This document shows, one piece after another, positions 9,641-18,995 of a stretch of 64,000 nt of DNA (positions are counted from its first letter, which is position 1; each line of letters begins with the position of its first letter). The stretch covers positions 124,001-188,000 of the forward strand of contig NZ_JAAWWP010000001.1 of NCBI RefSeq assembly GCF_012273655.1. The letters run 5' to 3'. The notes beneath the pieces are model-generated. The model did not search any database. It worked only from the letters and a program-made list of their open reading frames with translations, and had not been told where the DNA came from. The translations under genes were made by a program, and so were the position numbers. The stretch is from Streptomyces physcomitrii. GTDB lineage: Bacteria > Actinomycetota > Actinomycetes > Streptomycetales > Streptomycetaceae.

Positions 9641-10966
9641 TCAGAGCCGCGCCGGTTCCGTCCCCTTGCGCAGCTGGGCCAGGTTGAAGGACTGGGCCAT
9701 CCGCTGGTAGCCCTCGTCGCTCAGGTGCAGGTGGTCGCCGCTGTCGTACTCGGGGCGCAGCCGCCGCCAGTCGTAGGGGTCCCGTACGGCCTTGTCGAAG
9801 TCGACGTAGGTGTCGAAGACGCGGCCGGCGCGGATCTCGTTGTTGAGGCCCCGGCGGGTGTTCTCCAGGGTGTCCTGGTAGCCGCGGTGGCCCTTGAAGG
9901 GCATCAGGGTCGCGCCGATCACCCGCAGCCCGCGCTCGCGCGCCTTGCGGGTCAACTCCCGCAGGCCCTCGGCCATCCGGGCCGGGTCGGTCTCGTGCGG
10001 GGTGCGCAGGATGTCGTTGACGCCGAGGACGATCACCACGGCCCTGGCGCCGCTTCGGCCGAGCACGTCCCGCTCGAAGCGGGAGAGGCCGCTCGGGTTG
10101 AACGTGGGGCGCCCGAGGCCGTCGGTGAGGATCCGGTTGCCGCTGATGCCCTGGTTGACGACGCCGTAGCGCGGGGCGCCGTTCTCGGTGCGCAGCCGCT
10201 CGGCGAGGAAGTCGGTCCAGCGGTGGTTGGCGTCCGGCGTGGAGCTGATGCCGTCGGTGAGGGAGTCGCCGAGGACGACCACGGTGCCGTTGGCGGTCTG
10301 GGTCAGCACGTCGAGCGCGGTGACGTAGCGCCAGTGGTCGGTGCGCGCGGTGTACGGGGTGCCGTCCGGGTTCTCCGTGTGGTCGCCGCGGGCCGCGAAG
10401 GAGGTCTGCCGGGCGTGCGGGTGGTAGGTCACCGGACCGGCGGGGGCCGGTGAGTAGGTGCTGACGAGCACGTCGGCGTCGTGCGGGACGGCGAGCCGCA
10501 CCGGGTCGGTGACCACCTGGCGCCCGACCGGGATGACGAACCGGGGGCTGCCGCGGAAGGTGAGGCGGCGCATGGTGCCGGGGGCGGCAGTCGCGGAGTC
10601 CGGGCCCGCGGCGAGCGCGAGCGAGGCGTGCGAGATCGTCAGCGGGCCGCGGCCGAAGAGGTTCGAGAGGGTGACCCGGGCGCCGGAGCCGCCGACGCTG
10701 GTGTGCACGAGGTTGCGCAGCGAGGTGCCGGCCAGTCCGCGGACCGCGGTGCCGGGCTCGCCGCCCACCGGCGAGGCGGACCAACTGCTCACCCAGGAGG
10801 CCGTGGAGGCGGGCGCGGCCGGGTTCTTCGCGCCGCCGCCCGAACCGGCCAGGGTGTCCCGCTCGCCGTCCGCGCTCCGGGAGACGCCGAGGTAGATGGC
10901 CGTCGAGACGACGACCACCACGGCGACGATGGCGGCGAGCGAGGCATAACCGTGGCGCCTGGTCAT
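9641..10966 (-). CDS. Secreted SGNH/GDSL-family hydrolase
   Basis: 441 residues. The ATG at 10964-10966 gives an N-terminal signal or anchor (YASLAAIVAVVVVVSTAIYLG). A ~150-residue beta-rich N-terminal region precedes an SGNH hydrolase with block I VVLGDSLTDG, block II Gly in VNQGISGN, block III LGVNDI and block V SGDHLHLSDEG (Asp-x-x-His). All catalytic blocks are intact. The family covers esterases, acyl-thioesterases and carbohydrate deacetylases. This two-domain exported form resembles Streptomyces secreted lipases and acetylesterases. It is divergent from the DUF445 gene. Confidence 0.9.
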   Translation of the reverse strand: MTRRHGYASLAAIVAVVVVVSTAIYLGVSRSADGERDTLAGSGGGAKNPAAPASTASWVSSWSASPVGGEPGTAVRGLAGTSLRNLVHTSVGGSGARVTLSNLFGRGPLTISHASLALAAGPDSATAAPGTMRRLTFRGSPRFVIPVGRQVVTDPVRLAVPHDADVLVSTYSPAPAGPVTYHPHARQTSFAARGDHTENPDGTPYTARTDHWRYVTALDVLTQTANGTVVVLGDSLTDGISSTPDANHRWTDFLAERLRTENGAPRYGVVNQGISGNRILTDGLGRPTFNPSGLSRFERDVLGRSGARAVVIVLGVNDILRTPHETDPARMAEGLRELTRKARERGLRVIGATLMPFKGHRGYQDTLENTRRGLNNEIRAGRVFDTYVDFDKAVRDPYDWRRLRPEYDSGDHLHLSDEGYQRMAQSFNLAQLRKGTEPARL

Positions 10967-11259
10967 GCGGTGCGGTCTCCTCGGACAGGGGAGCGGGTGC
11001 TCCGGTGCGGTGGTGGTGCACCGGGCCCGCGGGGGCGGCGGTGCGGGGGCGAAGTGCCTGAGCCCCAGGGCCCCGTGACGGCGGCTCCGGTGCGGATCCG
11101 CGGTGCTGGTACGGATCCATGATGCGGCATTGATCAGGACGCCTTCGTCCCCCCTCCCACCAGACGCAGCCGGGCGCCCCATGGATCCCACCCGTATCCC
11201 CGGCAGGGCACAATGCGGGCGGGACCTGCGGTACTGCCCAGCGAACGGAACGCGCGAAA

Positions 11260-12582
11260 GTGGATGAAACGGCCGAGAGGGAGCCCGCCCCGGGCGGAGT
11301 ACCGACCACACCTGTGAGCGGATTCACAGACAGCGCGGCGGACGAGGAACGCCGCCGCGGGGTACGGCGGATGAAGGCGCTGGCCCTCGCCCTGCTGCTC
11401 GGCGTGGCCGTCGTCTACGCCCTCGCCACCTGGGCCGAGCACCAGGGCGCCGGTGCCTGGGCGGGCTATACGGCCGCGGCGGCGGAGGCGGGCATGGTCG
11501 GCGCGCTCGCCGACTGGTTCGCGGTCACCGCCCTCTTCCGCCACCCGCTCGGCCTGCCCATCCCGCACACCGCGATCATCCCGACGAAGAAGGACCAACT
11601 CGGCGTCTCCCTGGGCGAGTTCGTCGGCGAGAACTTCCTCTCCGAGGAGGTCGTACGCCAGCGGCTGCGGGCCGTCGGCATCGGCAGCAGGCTCGGCGCC
11701 TGGCTCGCCGCGTCCGAGCACGCCGACCGGGTCACCGCCGAACTCGCCACCGCCCTGCGCGGCGCCCTCGCCGTGCTGCGCGACTCCGATGTGCAGGCCG
11801 TCGTCGGCGAGGCCATCACCCGCCGCGCCGACGCCCAGGAGATCGCCCCCGGCCTCGGCGACCTGCTGGAGCGGATCGTCACCGACGGCGGCCACCGCCG
11901 CGTCGTCGACCTGATCTGCGTCCACGCCCACGACTGGCTTGAGGTGCACAGCGACTCGGTGATGGGCGCGGTGCAGGGCGGCGCCCCCGGGTGGACGCCC
12001 CGCTTCGTGGACCGCCGGGTCGGCGAGCGCGTCTACAAGGAACTCCTGCGCTTTCTCGCCGAGATGCGCGACATGCCGGGCCACCCCGCGCGCGGCGCCC
12101 TGGACCGCTTCCTCACCGACTTCGCCGCCGATCTGCGCACCGACCCGGACACCCGGGCCCGCGTCGAACGCCTCAAGAGCGAGGTGCTGGCCCGCGACGA
12201 GGTGCAGGACCTCATCGCCTCCGCCTGGTCCTCGGTACGGGCCATGATGGTCGCGGCGGCCGAGGACGAGCGCAGCGAACTGCGCCTGCGGGTACGCGCC
12301 GCCCTCCTCTCGCTCGGCTCCCGGATGGCGGCGGACGCCGGGCTCCAGGCGAAGGTCGACCGCTGGATCGAGGGCGCCGCCGTCTACGTGGTCACCACCT
12401 ACCGGCGGGAGATCACCTCCCTGATCACCGAGACCGTCGCGGGCTGGGACGCCGAGCAGACCACCCGCAAGATCGAGGCCCACATCGGCCGCGACCTCCA
12501 GTTCATCCGCATCAACGGCACGGTGGTGGGCTCCCTCGCCGGGCTGGTGATCTACGCGGCCTCGCGGGGGCTGGGGGCCTGA
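11260..12582 (+). CDS. DUF445 domain-containing membrane protein
   Basis: 440 residues, start GTG 11260 (VDETAE). It has an N-terminal TM (KALALALLLGVAVVYALATW), then the DUF445 signature AEAGMVGALADWFAVTALFRHPLGLPIPHT, long helical stretches and a C-terminal hydrophobic segment (TVVGSLAGLVIYAAS). The family (YheB/YjiN relatives) is widespread, membrane-associated and of unknown molecular role. The 293-bp upstream gap shared with the SGNH hydrolase holds no gene. It is convergent with the oxidoreductase at 12667. Confidence 0.88.
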   Translation: MDETAEREPAPGGVPTTPVSGFTDSAADEERRRGVRRMKALALALLLGVAVVYALATWAEHQGAGAWAGYTAAAAEAGMVGALADWFAVTALFRHPLGLPIPHTAIIPTKKDQLGVSLGEFVGENFLSEEVVRQRLRAVGIGSRLGAWLAASEHADRVTAELATALRGALAVLRDSDVQAVVGEAITRRADAQEIAPGLGDLLERIVTDGGHRRVVDLICVHAHDWLEVHSDSVMGAVQGGAPGWTPRFVDRRVGERVYKELLRFLAEMRDMPGHPARGALDRFLTDFAADLRTDPDTRARVERLKSEVLARDEVQDLIASAWSSVRAMMVAAAEDERSELRLRVRAALLSLGSRMAADAGLQAKVDRWIEGAAVYVVTTYRREITSLITETVAGWDAEQTTRKIEAHIGRDLQFIRINGTVVGSLAGLVIYAASRGLGA

Positions 12583-12587
12583 GACCG

Positions 12588-12603
12588 CCGGCCCCGGGGC
12601 CGG
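12588..12603. terminator. Possible bidirectional terminator hairpin
   Basis: CCGGCCCC followed directly by GGGGCCGG forms a perfect 16-bp palindrome between two convergent genes. The short loop and the absence of a U-tract make it only a candidate. Confidence 0.3.
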
Positions 12604-12666
12604 TAGCCCTGCTCGGGTCGGCAGCCGGTCCTGCTCGGGCCGGCGCCTGTGTCCCGGGCGGCCGGG

Positions 12667-13686
12667 TCAGTCCTCCGTCACGGTGAGCACGATCTTGCCC
12701 CGGAGGTGGCCCCGCGCCGCCCGCTCGTGCGCCGCCGGGGCGTCCGCGAGGGGGAAGGTGCCCTCGATCGCGAGACGGAGGGTGCCCGCCTCCACGAGGC
12801 CGAGCAGTTCGGCGAGTTGGGCGCCGTTCGAGCGGACCTGGGTGCCCGTCACGGTGATCCCCAGCCGCGCGTTCTCCGCCTCGTCGAACTCCCCGAAGTA
12901 CACCGGGTAGAGCGATCCGCCGCGCTTGAGGGTGCGCAGGAAGCGCCGGCTGTGCGGGCCCCCGACGGTGTCGAGGACCAGGTCGAGGTCCCGGACGGCC
13001 TCCTCGGGTGGCTGTGCGGTGTAGTCGACGAAGGCGTCGGCGCCCAGCTCGCGCAGGAAGGCCTCATGGGGACCGGAGGCCACGGCGACCACGCGCGCGC
13101 CCCGCCACTTGGCCAGCTGGAGACCGAGGTGCCCCACGCCCCCGGCGGCGCCGTTGACGAGCACCGTGGTCCCGGTGCCGAGGGCCGCCGGGCGGTGCCG
13201 GGCCTCCTGGAACGGCGAGGGGTGGTCGTGCCCGAGGTCGATCAGGAACTGCCAGGCCGTCAGCCCCGACATGGGCAGCGCGGCGGCGTCGACGTGGCTG
13301 ACCCCGGAGGGCTTGCGGGCGAGGTCGGCCGCCGGAGCGGTGACGTACTCGGCGTAGGCGCCGCCCTGGAGGGAGTCGGGGAAGCGCAGCAGTCCGCAGA
13401 CCTCGTCCCCGACCGCGAAGCCGGGGACATCGGGGGCCGCGGCCGCCACGGTGCCGGAGACATCGGTCCCGGGGACCAGGGGCAGCGCGAACGGCGGCCT
13501 GAACTCCTCGGGCACCCCGGGCATCCCCTCGCGTACGTACCAGTCGGGAGGGTTGAGACCGGCCGCGTGCACCCGGACGAGCACCTCGCCCGGACCGGGC
13601 TCGGGCACCGGCACCTCGTCCAGGCGCAGCACCCCGGGGCCGCCGTACTCGTGCAGCCGGATCGCCTTCATGGTGGGTGTCGGCAT
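12667..13686 (-). CDS. NADP-dependent quinone oxidoreductase (MDR superfamily)
   Basis: 339 residues of the zinc-independent quinone oxidoreductase group. The N-terminal GroES-like part (MKAIRLHEYGGPGVLRLDEV) and the Rossmann signature VNGAAGGVGHLGLQLAKWRGARVVAV are present. The catalytic Zn ligands of alcohol dehydrogenases are missing. The start is the ATG at 13684-13686, with AGGAGA about seven bases upstream. A longer open frame to 13788 crosses the promoter and is rejected. It reduces quinones or enones with NADPH. It is divergent from a TetR regulator with which it shares an operator-rich promoter, the typical layout of a substrate-induced detoxification pair. Confidence 0.9.
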   Translation of the reverse strand: MPTPTMKAIRLHEYGGPGVLRLDEVPVPEPGPGEVLVRVHAAGLNPPDWYVREGMPGVPEEFRPPFALPLVPGTDVSGTVAAAAPDVPGFAVGDEVCGLLRFPDSLQGGAYAEYVTAPAADLARKPSGVSHVDAAALPMSGLTAWQFLIDLGHDHPSPFQEARHRPAALGTGTTVLVNGAAGGVGHLGLQLAKWRGARVVAVASGPHEAFLRELGADAFVDYTAQPPEEAVRDLDLVLDTVGGPHSRRFLRTLKRGGSLYPVYFGEFDEAENARLGITVTGTQVRSNGAQLAELLGLVEAGTLRLAIEGTFPLADAPAAHERAARGHLRGKIVLTVTED

Positions 13687-13720
13687 CGGTGTCTCCTGGT
13701 CCCTCGGGGCGGGTACGCTG

Positions 13721-13788
13721 AACGGATCGGCGATCCGTTTATCCGGATCACTGAACCGAATATATGGACCACTGATCCGGATCGTCAA
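13721..13788 (-). promoter_or_regulatory. TetR-type operator and promoter of the oxidoreductase gene
   Basis: On the minus strand a -35 TTGACG (13783-13788) is separated by 18 bp from a -10 TATATT (13759-13764), close to the sigma-70 consensus. A perfect palindrome GATCCGGATC (13774-13783) lies in the spacer against the -35. A second one, AACGGATC-GGC-GATCCGTT (13721-13739), lies downstream of the -10, and ATCCGGAT (13741-13748) is between them. Repeated GATCCG half-sites make this the likely binding region of the adjacent TetR protein. The local AT-richness stands out. Confidence 0.75.
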
Positions 13789-13838
13789 TCGCGGCCTCGC
13801 CGAAGTACGGCCGAGGCGCGGTTCCGGAGGCCGGGAGG

Positions 13839-14402
13839 GTGTGGATGCGGGCGGACGCCAGGAAGAACCGGGACCAGTTGCTCACCGTGGCGCGCGAGGC
13901 CGTCGCCGAGCAGGGCGTGGACACCTCGATGCGCGATCTCGCGCGCAGGGCGGGCGTCGGGCTCGCCACCCTGCTGCGGCACTTCCCGACCCGCGAGGCG
14001 CTGCTCGACGCCCTGCTCCGTACCAGCTTCGAGGAACTGACCGCCCGGGCCGAGGAGTTGGCGGCCTCGGGGTCCGCCGAGGACGCGCTGCTGGCCTGGC
14101 TGCGCGACTGCGTCTCCTGGACCACGACCTACCGGGGCGTGACCGTGCTGATGGCTGCCGCCATCGAGGACCCCGACTCCGCGCTGCACGCCTCCTGCAC
14201 CACCCTGCGCGCGGCCGGCGCACGGCTCCTGGAGCGCGCCCAGGCCGCGGGCACGGCGCGCGGCGACCTCGACGGCGACGAGCTGTTCGCGCTGATCGCC
14301 GCGCTCGCCTGGCTCGGGGACCAGCCCTCCTTCGCGCCGAGCGCCGGTCACCTCTTCGAGGTGGTCGCGAGCGCGATCCTGACGGGACCGGCCCGCGTCT
14401 GA
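13839..14402 (+). CDS. TetR/AcrR family transcriptional regulator
   Basis: 187 residues. The N-terminal DNA-binding domain (RDQLLTVAREAVAEQGVDTSMRDLARRAGVGLATLLRHFPTRE) contains the TetR helix-turn-helix at residues ~29-50. The C-terminal part is a variable ligand-binding helical bundle. GTG 13839 and ATG 13845 are both possible starts, each with a G-rich Shine-Dalgarno. It is divergent from the quinone oxidoreductase and very probably represses it, and itself, through the palindromes at 13721-13788. Inducer unknown. Its last codons begin the array at 14387. Confidence 0.9.
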   Translation: MWMRADARKNRDQLLTVAREAVAEQGVDTSMRDLARRAGVGLATLLRHFPTREALLDALLRTSFEELTARAEELAASGSAEDALLAWLRDCVSWTTTYRGVTVLMAAAIEDPDSALHASCTTLRAAGARLLERAQAAGTARGDLDGDELFALIAALAWLGDQPSFAPSAGHLFEVVASAILTGPARV

Positions 14403-14545
14403 CGAAACCGGCCCGCGTCACGGAACCGGTCCGCGTCCGGCGAAGCCGTTTCGCCTCTGACGCGGCCGTCCCGCCTCCGACGGGACCTGCCCGCGCCGGG
14501 AGGACCGCCCCGCCCCGAGCGCACCGGCCCGCCCCGAGCGCGGCC
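14387..14545 (+). repeat. Degenerate 18-20 bp array from the TetR gene end
   Basis: ACCGGCCCGCGTC occurs at 14387 (last codons before the TGA at 14400-14402), 14407 and, with one change, 14425. Increasingly degenerate copies continue to ~14545. This fills most of the 409-bp gene-free stretch 14403-14811. I see nothing else there apart from the start signals of the next gene. Confidence 0.7.
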
Positions 14546-14811
14546 AGGGGACCGGGTACCCCCCCGCCCCGTACGCCCCGGATGCCGCACCCCCTACCCG
14601 GCCGACAGGCCGAAATCCCCCCGTACCGGCAGGCTGGTAAGCCGCGGCGGAGCCCCGCGCGCACGGCGGACCGAGCCGGTGCTCATGGCCCGCCGCGGAG
14701 CGGGCATCCGGTACCGCAGAACGGGCACCCGAACCGGATGACCGTCCGGCCGGGGGCCGCAAGGCGCGCTCCGGTCGCCGCGTGCAGGGAAGCGTGCAGG
14801 AAGAGGGAGCC

Positions 14812-16326
14812 ATGTCCGAGACATCCGAGCCAGGTTCCGGCCACCGGTCCGCCGGCGGCCTGGGCGATCCGTCCGGCGGCGGACCCGGTGACCCGTCCGG
14901 CGGCACCGTGACCACCGCCGTACCGGCCCGGCTCGACCGGCTGCCCTGGTCGCGATGGCACTGGATGATCGTGATCGGCCTGGGCACGGTGTGGATCCTG
15001 GACGGCCTGGAGGTCACCACGGTCGGCAACATCGCCAGCCGGCTCTCCGAGGACGGCAGCGGCCTGGACATCACCTCCGCGCAGATCACCGGCCTGGCCG
15101 CCGCCCTCTATGTCGCGGGCGCCTGCGCGGGCGCCCTCTTCTTCGGCTGGCTCACCGACCGCTACGGCCGCAAGAAGCTCTTCATGGTCACGCTCGCCGT
15201 CTATCTCGCCGCCACCGCGATGACCGCGCTCTCCTTCGACGCCTGGTGGTTCTTCCTCTTCCGCTTCCTCACCGGCTTCGGCATCGGCGGCGAGTACGCG
15301 GCCATCAACTCGGCGATCGACGAGCTGATCCCGTCCAAGTACCGCGGCCGCGTCGACCTGATCATCAACGGCAGCTACTGGCTCGGCGCGGTCGGCGGCT
15401 CCCTGCTCTCCGTCGTCGCCCTGAACACCGCGATCTTCCCCAAGGACCTCGGCTGGCGGCTCACCTTCGCCATGGGCGTCGTCCTCGGACTGGTGATCCT
15501 GCTCGTGCGCCGCCATGTGCCGGAGAGCCCGCGCTGGCAGTTCATCCACGGCCGCGGCGAGCACGCCGAGGAACTGGTCTCCTCGGTGGAGCGCGAGGTG
15601 GAGCGGGAGCACGGCCGCACGCTGCCCGAGCCCGGTCCCGCGCTCACCATCCACCAGCGCAAGAGCGTCGGCTTCGGCCTGATCGCCAGGACCGTCTTCG
15701 GTACGTACCCCAAGCGCGCCGTCCTCGGCCTCTCCCTCTTCATCGGGCAGGCCTTCCTCTACAACGCGATCACCTTCGGTTTCGGCGCCATCCTGACCAC
15801 CTTCTTCGACGTGCCCTCCGGCAACACCGGCTACTACTTCGCGGTGATCGCCGCCGGGAACTTCCTCGGCCCGCTCGCCCTCGGCAAGCTCTTCGACACC
15901 CTCGGCCGCCGGATCATGATCTCCTCCACCTATCTGCTCTCCGGCATCCTGCTCTTCGGCACGGCCTGGCTCTTCGACCGCGGCTCGCTGGACGCGACCA
16001 CGATGACGGCCTGCTGGTGCGCGGTCCTCTTCTTCGCCTCGGCCGGTGCCTCCAGCGCCTATCTCACCGTCTCGGAGATCTTCCCGATGGAGACCAGGGC
16101 GATGGCCATCGCCTTCTTCTACGCGATCGGCACGGCCGCGGGCGGTATCTCCGGCCCGCTGATCTTCGCCGACCTCACCGAGTCCGGAAAGGTCGGCGAC
16201 ACCGTCCTCGCCTTCCAGCTCGGCGCCGGTCTGATGTGCCTGGCCGGACTGGTCGCCGCCTTCCTCGCGGTACGCGCCGAGCAGCGCAGCCTGGAGGACA
16301 TCGCCAAGCCGCTCTCGGCTGTCTGA
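14812..16326 (+). CDS. MFS transporter, sugar/metabolite porter type
   Basis: 504 residues with about 12 TM segments. The ATG at 14812 has GAGGGAG upstream. After a Gly/Ser/Pro-rich head of ~50 residues, the family motifs are WILDGLEVTTVGN (TM1), GWLTDRYGRKKLF (loop 2-3), FLTGFGIGGEYAA, VPESPRWQ after TM6 and LGRRIMI in loop 8-9. This pattern suits sugar porter or aromatic-acid symporter-like MFS proteins. The substrate is not predictable. It is convergent with the MFS gene ending at 16366. Confidence 0.9.
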   Translation: MSETSEPGSGHRSAGGLGDPSGGGPGDPSGGTVTTAVPARLDRLPWSRWHWMIVIGLGTVWILDGLEVTTVGNIASRLSEDGSGLDITSAQITGLAAALYVAGACAGALFFGWLTDRYGRKKLFMVTLAVYLAATAMTALSFDAWWFFLFRFLTGFGIGGEYAAINSAIDELIPSKYRGRVDLIINGSYWLGAVGGSLLSVVALNTAIFPKDLGWRLTFAMGVVLGLVILLVRRHVPESPRWQFIHGRGEHAEELVSSVEREVEREHGRTLPEPGPALTIHQRKSVGFGLIARTVFGTYPKRAVLGLSLFIGQAFLYNAITFGFGAILTTFFDVPSGNTGYYFAVIAAGNFLGPLALGKLFDTLGRRIMISSTYLLSGILLFGTAWLFDRGSLDATTMTACWCAVLFFASAGASSAYLTVSEIFPMETRAMAIAFFYAIGTAAGGISGPLIFADLTESGKVGDTVLAFQLGAGLMCLAGLVAAFLAVRAEQRSLEDIAKPLSAV

Positions 16327-16365
16327 GCGGTACGTACGCGCTCGGGGTGCCCCCCTGCCCGTGCC

Positions 16366-17790
16366 TCAGGCGCGGGAGCCGGGGCGAGGGCGGGGCACCG
16401 CCAGCGCCAGGATCGCCGCCGCCGCGCAGAGGGCGCCGGTCGCCACCCACATCGGGTCGTAGCTGCCGAAGACGTCCCGGGCGGCGCCGCCGAGCAGGGC
16501 GAGCAGGCCCGCGCCGAGCTGGTGCGCGGCGCCGACCCAGCCGAAGACCACGGTGGCGTCGGCGCCGAACCGCTCCCGGCAGAGCGCGATCGTCGGCGGC
16601 ACCGTGGCCACGTCGAGCAGCCCGAACACCACCATGAACGCCAGGAGTTGGGGCCGCGCACTGGCGGAGAGCAGCAGCGGCAGCGCGCACAGCGACAGCC
16701 CGCGCAGCGCGTAGTACGAGGCGAGCAGCCGCCGGACGTCGAGGCGGTCGCTGAGCCAGCCGGAGGCCACGGTCCCGGCGACATTGAAGATCCCGACCAG
16801 CGAGAGCAGCGAGGCGGCGAGCGGCACCGGCATACCGTGGTCATGGGCGGCGGGCGCGAAGTGGTTCCACATCACGCCGTTGGTCGAGGCCCCGCAGACC
16901 GCGAAGCTCCCCGCGAGCAGCCAGAACGGCCCGCTGCGCACCGCGCCGCCGAGCACCCGCACGGCCCGCCGCGCCGCCCCCGGCTCCGGCGCCCGGCGCG
17001 GCACGAACTCCGTTGCCCCATACGGGCGTTGACCCACATCCGCCGGATGGTCCCGCAGGAAGAGCAGCACCAGAGCGCCGGTGCCGAGGGCCGCGACCGC
17101 GACGGCGAGCACCGCCGCCCGCCAGCCGTGGGCGCCGATCACCCCGGCGAGCACCGGCAGGAAGACGAACTGGCCCACCACTCCCGCCGCCGTGAGGATG
17201 CCGGTCACCAGTCCCCGGCGGCGCGCGAACCACCGTTCGGCGACCGTCGCCGCGAAGGCCAGCGCGGCGGCACCCGAACCGAGGCCCACCAACAGCCCCC
17301 AGTACAGGGCGAATTGCCAGGGCGCCGCCATGGTCGCGGTGAGCGCGGCCCCGGTGCCCGCGAGGCCGAGGGCGCCGGAGACGACCCGGCGCATCCCGAA
17401 GCGGTCCATCAGCGCCGCGGCGAAGGGCGCGCCGGCCCCGTACATCACCAGGCTGACCAGGCTCCCCGCCCCGATCGTCGACCGCGACCAGCCGAACTCC
17501 CGGTGCAGCGGCCCGACAAGGAGCCCGGCCAGGGTCCCGGCGGCCCCGGCGGTGATCAGCGCGAGCGCGGCCAGCGCGGCGATGAGCCAGGGGAGGGCTT
17601 GGCGCTCGGGGCGGGGGCGGGCACGGTCGCCGGTGGGGGTGGCGGCGGTGCGGAGGTGACCCCGGGCGGCCCGCTCGCCGGTGGCACCGTCACCGGTGGC
17701 GCAGCCGGTGTCGTTGCTGTCGGGAGCGCTGTCGAGGGCGCCGGAAGAAGTGACGCCGGCGGTGCTGTCGGAGGTGGTGTGCCTGGTCAT
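16366..17790 (-). CDS. MFS transporter divergent from a GlxA-type regulator
   Basis: 474 residues with a low-complexity Ser/Thr/Ala head (~1-65), then about 12 TM segments starting ALPWLIAALAALALITAGAAG. MFS features include MDRFGMRR in the first inter-TM loop and SDRLDVRR in the second half. It resembles oxalate/formate-antiporter-like and YbfB-type carriers. Its start is 71 bp from the AraC-family regulator on the other strand, with a perfect inverted repeat in between, so it is the probable regulatory target. Transport direction and substrate are unknown. Confidence 0.88.
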   Translation of the reverse strand: MTRHTTSDSTAGVTSSGALDSAPDSNDTGCATGDGATGERAARGHLRTAATPTGDRARPRPERQALPWLIAALAALALITAGAAGTLAGLLVGPLHREFGWSRSTIGAGSLVSLVMYGAGAPFAAALMDRFGMRRVVSGALGLAGTGAALTATMAAPWQFALYWGLLVGLGSGAAALAFAATVAERWFARRRGLVTGILTAAGVVGQFVFLPVLAGVIGAHGWRAAVLAVAVAALGTGALVLLFLRDHPADVGQRPYGATEFVPRRAPEPGAARRAVRVLGGAVRSGPFWLLAGSFAVCGASTNGVMWNHFAPAAHDHGMPVPLAASLLSLVGIFNVAGTVASGWLSDRLDVRRLLASYYALRGLSLCALPLLLSASARPQLLAFMVVFGLLDVATVPPTIALCRERFGADATVVFGWVGAAHQLGAGLLALLGGAARDVFGSYDPMWVATGALCAAAAILALAVPRPRPGSRA

Positions 17791-17827
17791 GCGACGAGCG
17801 TGCGCCCGGGCCGCCCCTCCCCGGCAG

Positions 17828-17862
17828 TGGCCAGATGGCCGAGATATGCAAGAATCTGGCCA
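17828..17862. promoter_or_regulatory. Inverted-repeat operator in the MFS/GlxA-regulator divergon
   Basis: TGGCCAGAT (17828-17836) and ATCTGGCCA (17854-17862) form a perfect 9-bp inverted repeat with a 17-bp spacer containing GAGATATGCAAGA. The right arm abuts the ATG at 17862. It is a likely binding site for the divergently encoded regulator. Confidence 0.6.
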
Positions 17863-18893
17863 TGGCTGCGCGTACTCCCACCCGGCGGACCCCGGCCGCG
17901 AACCGGAGGGATTCCCGTCCCCGGCACCGGGTCGCCGTCCTCGTCCGCCACGGTGTGCTGCCGATGGAACTCGGCCTGGTGCACCAGCTTTTCGGCGCGG
18001 CCCGGGACGCCGCGGACGCGCCGCTCTACGAGGTGGTGACCTGCGCCCCCGAGCCCGGCACGATCCGTACCGACGTCGACTTCACGCTGCACACCCCGCA
18101 CGGACTCGAGGCGGTACGGGCGGCGGACACGGTCCTCGTACCGGCCTCCCACGAACTCGACGAGACCCTGCGACCCGGCGCTCTGGACGGGGAGTTGGCC
18201 GAGGTCCTGACCGAGGCGGCGGGGCGCGGGCGGCTCGCCTCGATCTGCACGGGATCCTTCGTCCTCGCCGCCGCCGGCCTGCTCGACGGCCGCCGCGCGA
18301 CCACCCACTGGCAGTCCACCGACCGCTTCGCCCGCGCCTTCCCGTACGTCACCGTCGACCCGGACGTCCTCTACGTGGACGAGGGCGCCGTGCTGACCTC
18401 GGCGGGCGAGGCCGCGGGCATCGACCTCTGCCTGCACATGATCCGCGGGGACCACGGCGCCGCCGTCGCCACCGGCGCCGCCCGCCGCACGGTGGTGCCC
18501 CCGCACCGCGAGGGCGGCCAGCTCCAGTACATCCGACGCCCGGTCACCGAACCGGAGTCGACCTCGACCGCCGCCTCCAGGGCCTGGGCCCTCGACCACC
18601 TCGGCGAACCGCTGACGCTGGCCGCCCTCGCCGCCCGGGACGGCATGAGCGTACGGACGTACAGCCGCCGCTTCCGTGAGGAGACCGGTCTCACCCCGGT
18701 CCAGTGGCTCACCCAGCGGCGCGTGGACCGGGCCCGGGCCCTCCTGGAGGAGACCGACCACACCGTCGACCGCATCGCCGCCACCTGCGGCTTCGGCACC
18801 GGCGCCTCGATGCGCCAGCACTTCCAGAGCGCCCTCGGCGTCTCACCGGGCGCCTACCGCTCGACCTTCCGCGGCGCCACCGGGCCGCGCTGA
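17862..18893 (+). CDS. GlxA family transcriptional regulator (DJ-1/PfpI + AraC HTH)
   Basis: 343 residues from ATG 17862. An in-frame ATG at 17835 is possible, but it would place the operator inside the gene. The N-terminal ~190 residues are a DJ-1/PfpI (class I amidotransferase-like) domain with the nucleophile-elbow region ASICTGSFVLAAAGLLDGRRATTHW. The C-terminal ~100 residues are an AraC double HTH (LAALAARDGMSVRTYSRRF and IAATCGFGTGASMRQHF). Neither start has a Shine-Dalgarno, so the mRNA may be leaderless. It probably controls the adjacent MFS exporter. This is unrelated to the oxidase also called GlxA at 46038. Confidence 0.9.
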   Translation: MAARTPTRRTPAANRRDSRPRHRVAVLVRHGVLPMELGLVHQLFGAARDAADAPLYEVVTCAPEPGTIRTDVDFTLHTPHGLEAVRAADTVLVPASHELDETLRPGALDGELAEVLTEAAGRGRLASICTGSFVLAAAGLLDGRRATTHWQSTDRFARAFPYVTVDPDVLYVDEGAVLTSAGEAAGIDLCLHMIRGDHGAAVATGAARRTVVPPHREGGQLQYIRRPVTEPESTSTAASRAWALDHLGEPLTLAALAARDGMSVRTYSRRFREETGLTPVQWLTQRRVDRARALLEETDHTVDRIAATCGFGTGASMRQHFQSALGVSPGAYRSTFRGATGPR

Positions 18894-18995
18894 CCCGCCC
18901 GGCCGGGCCCGGGCCCGCGACCCGGGCCACACTGGACCCCGGAGCCCCCGGCACCGCAGCCGACCGACCGCCACCGCAGGCAGGAGACCTCAGCG

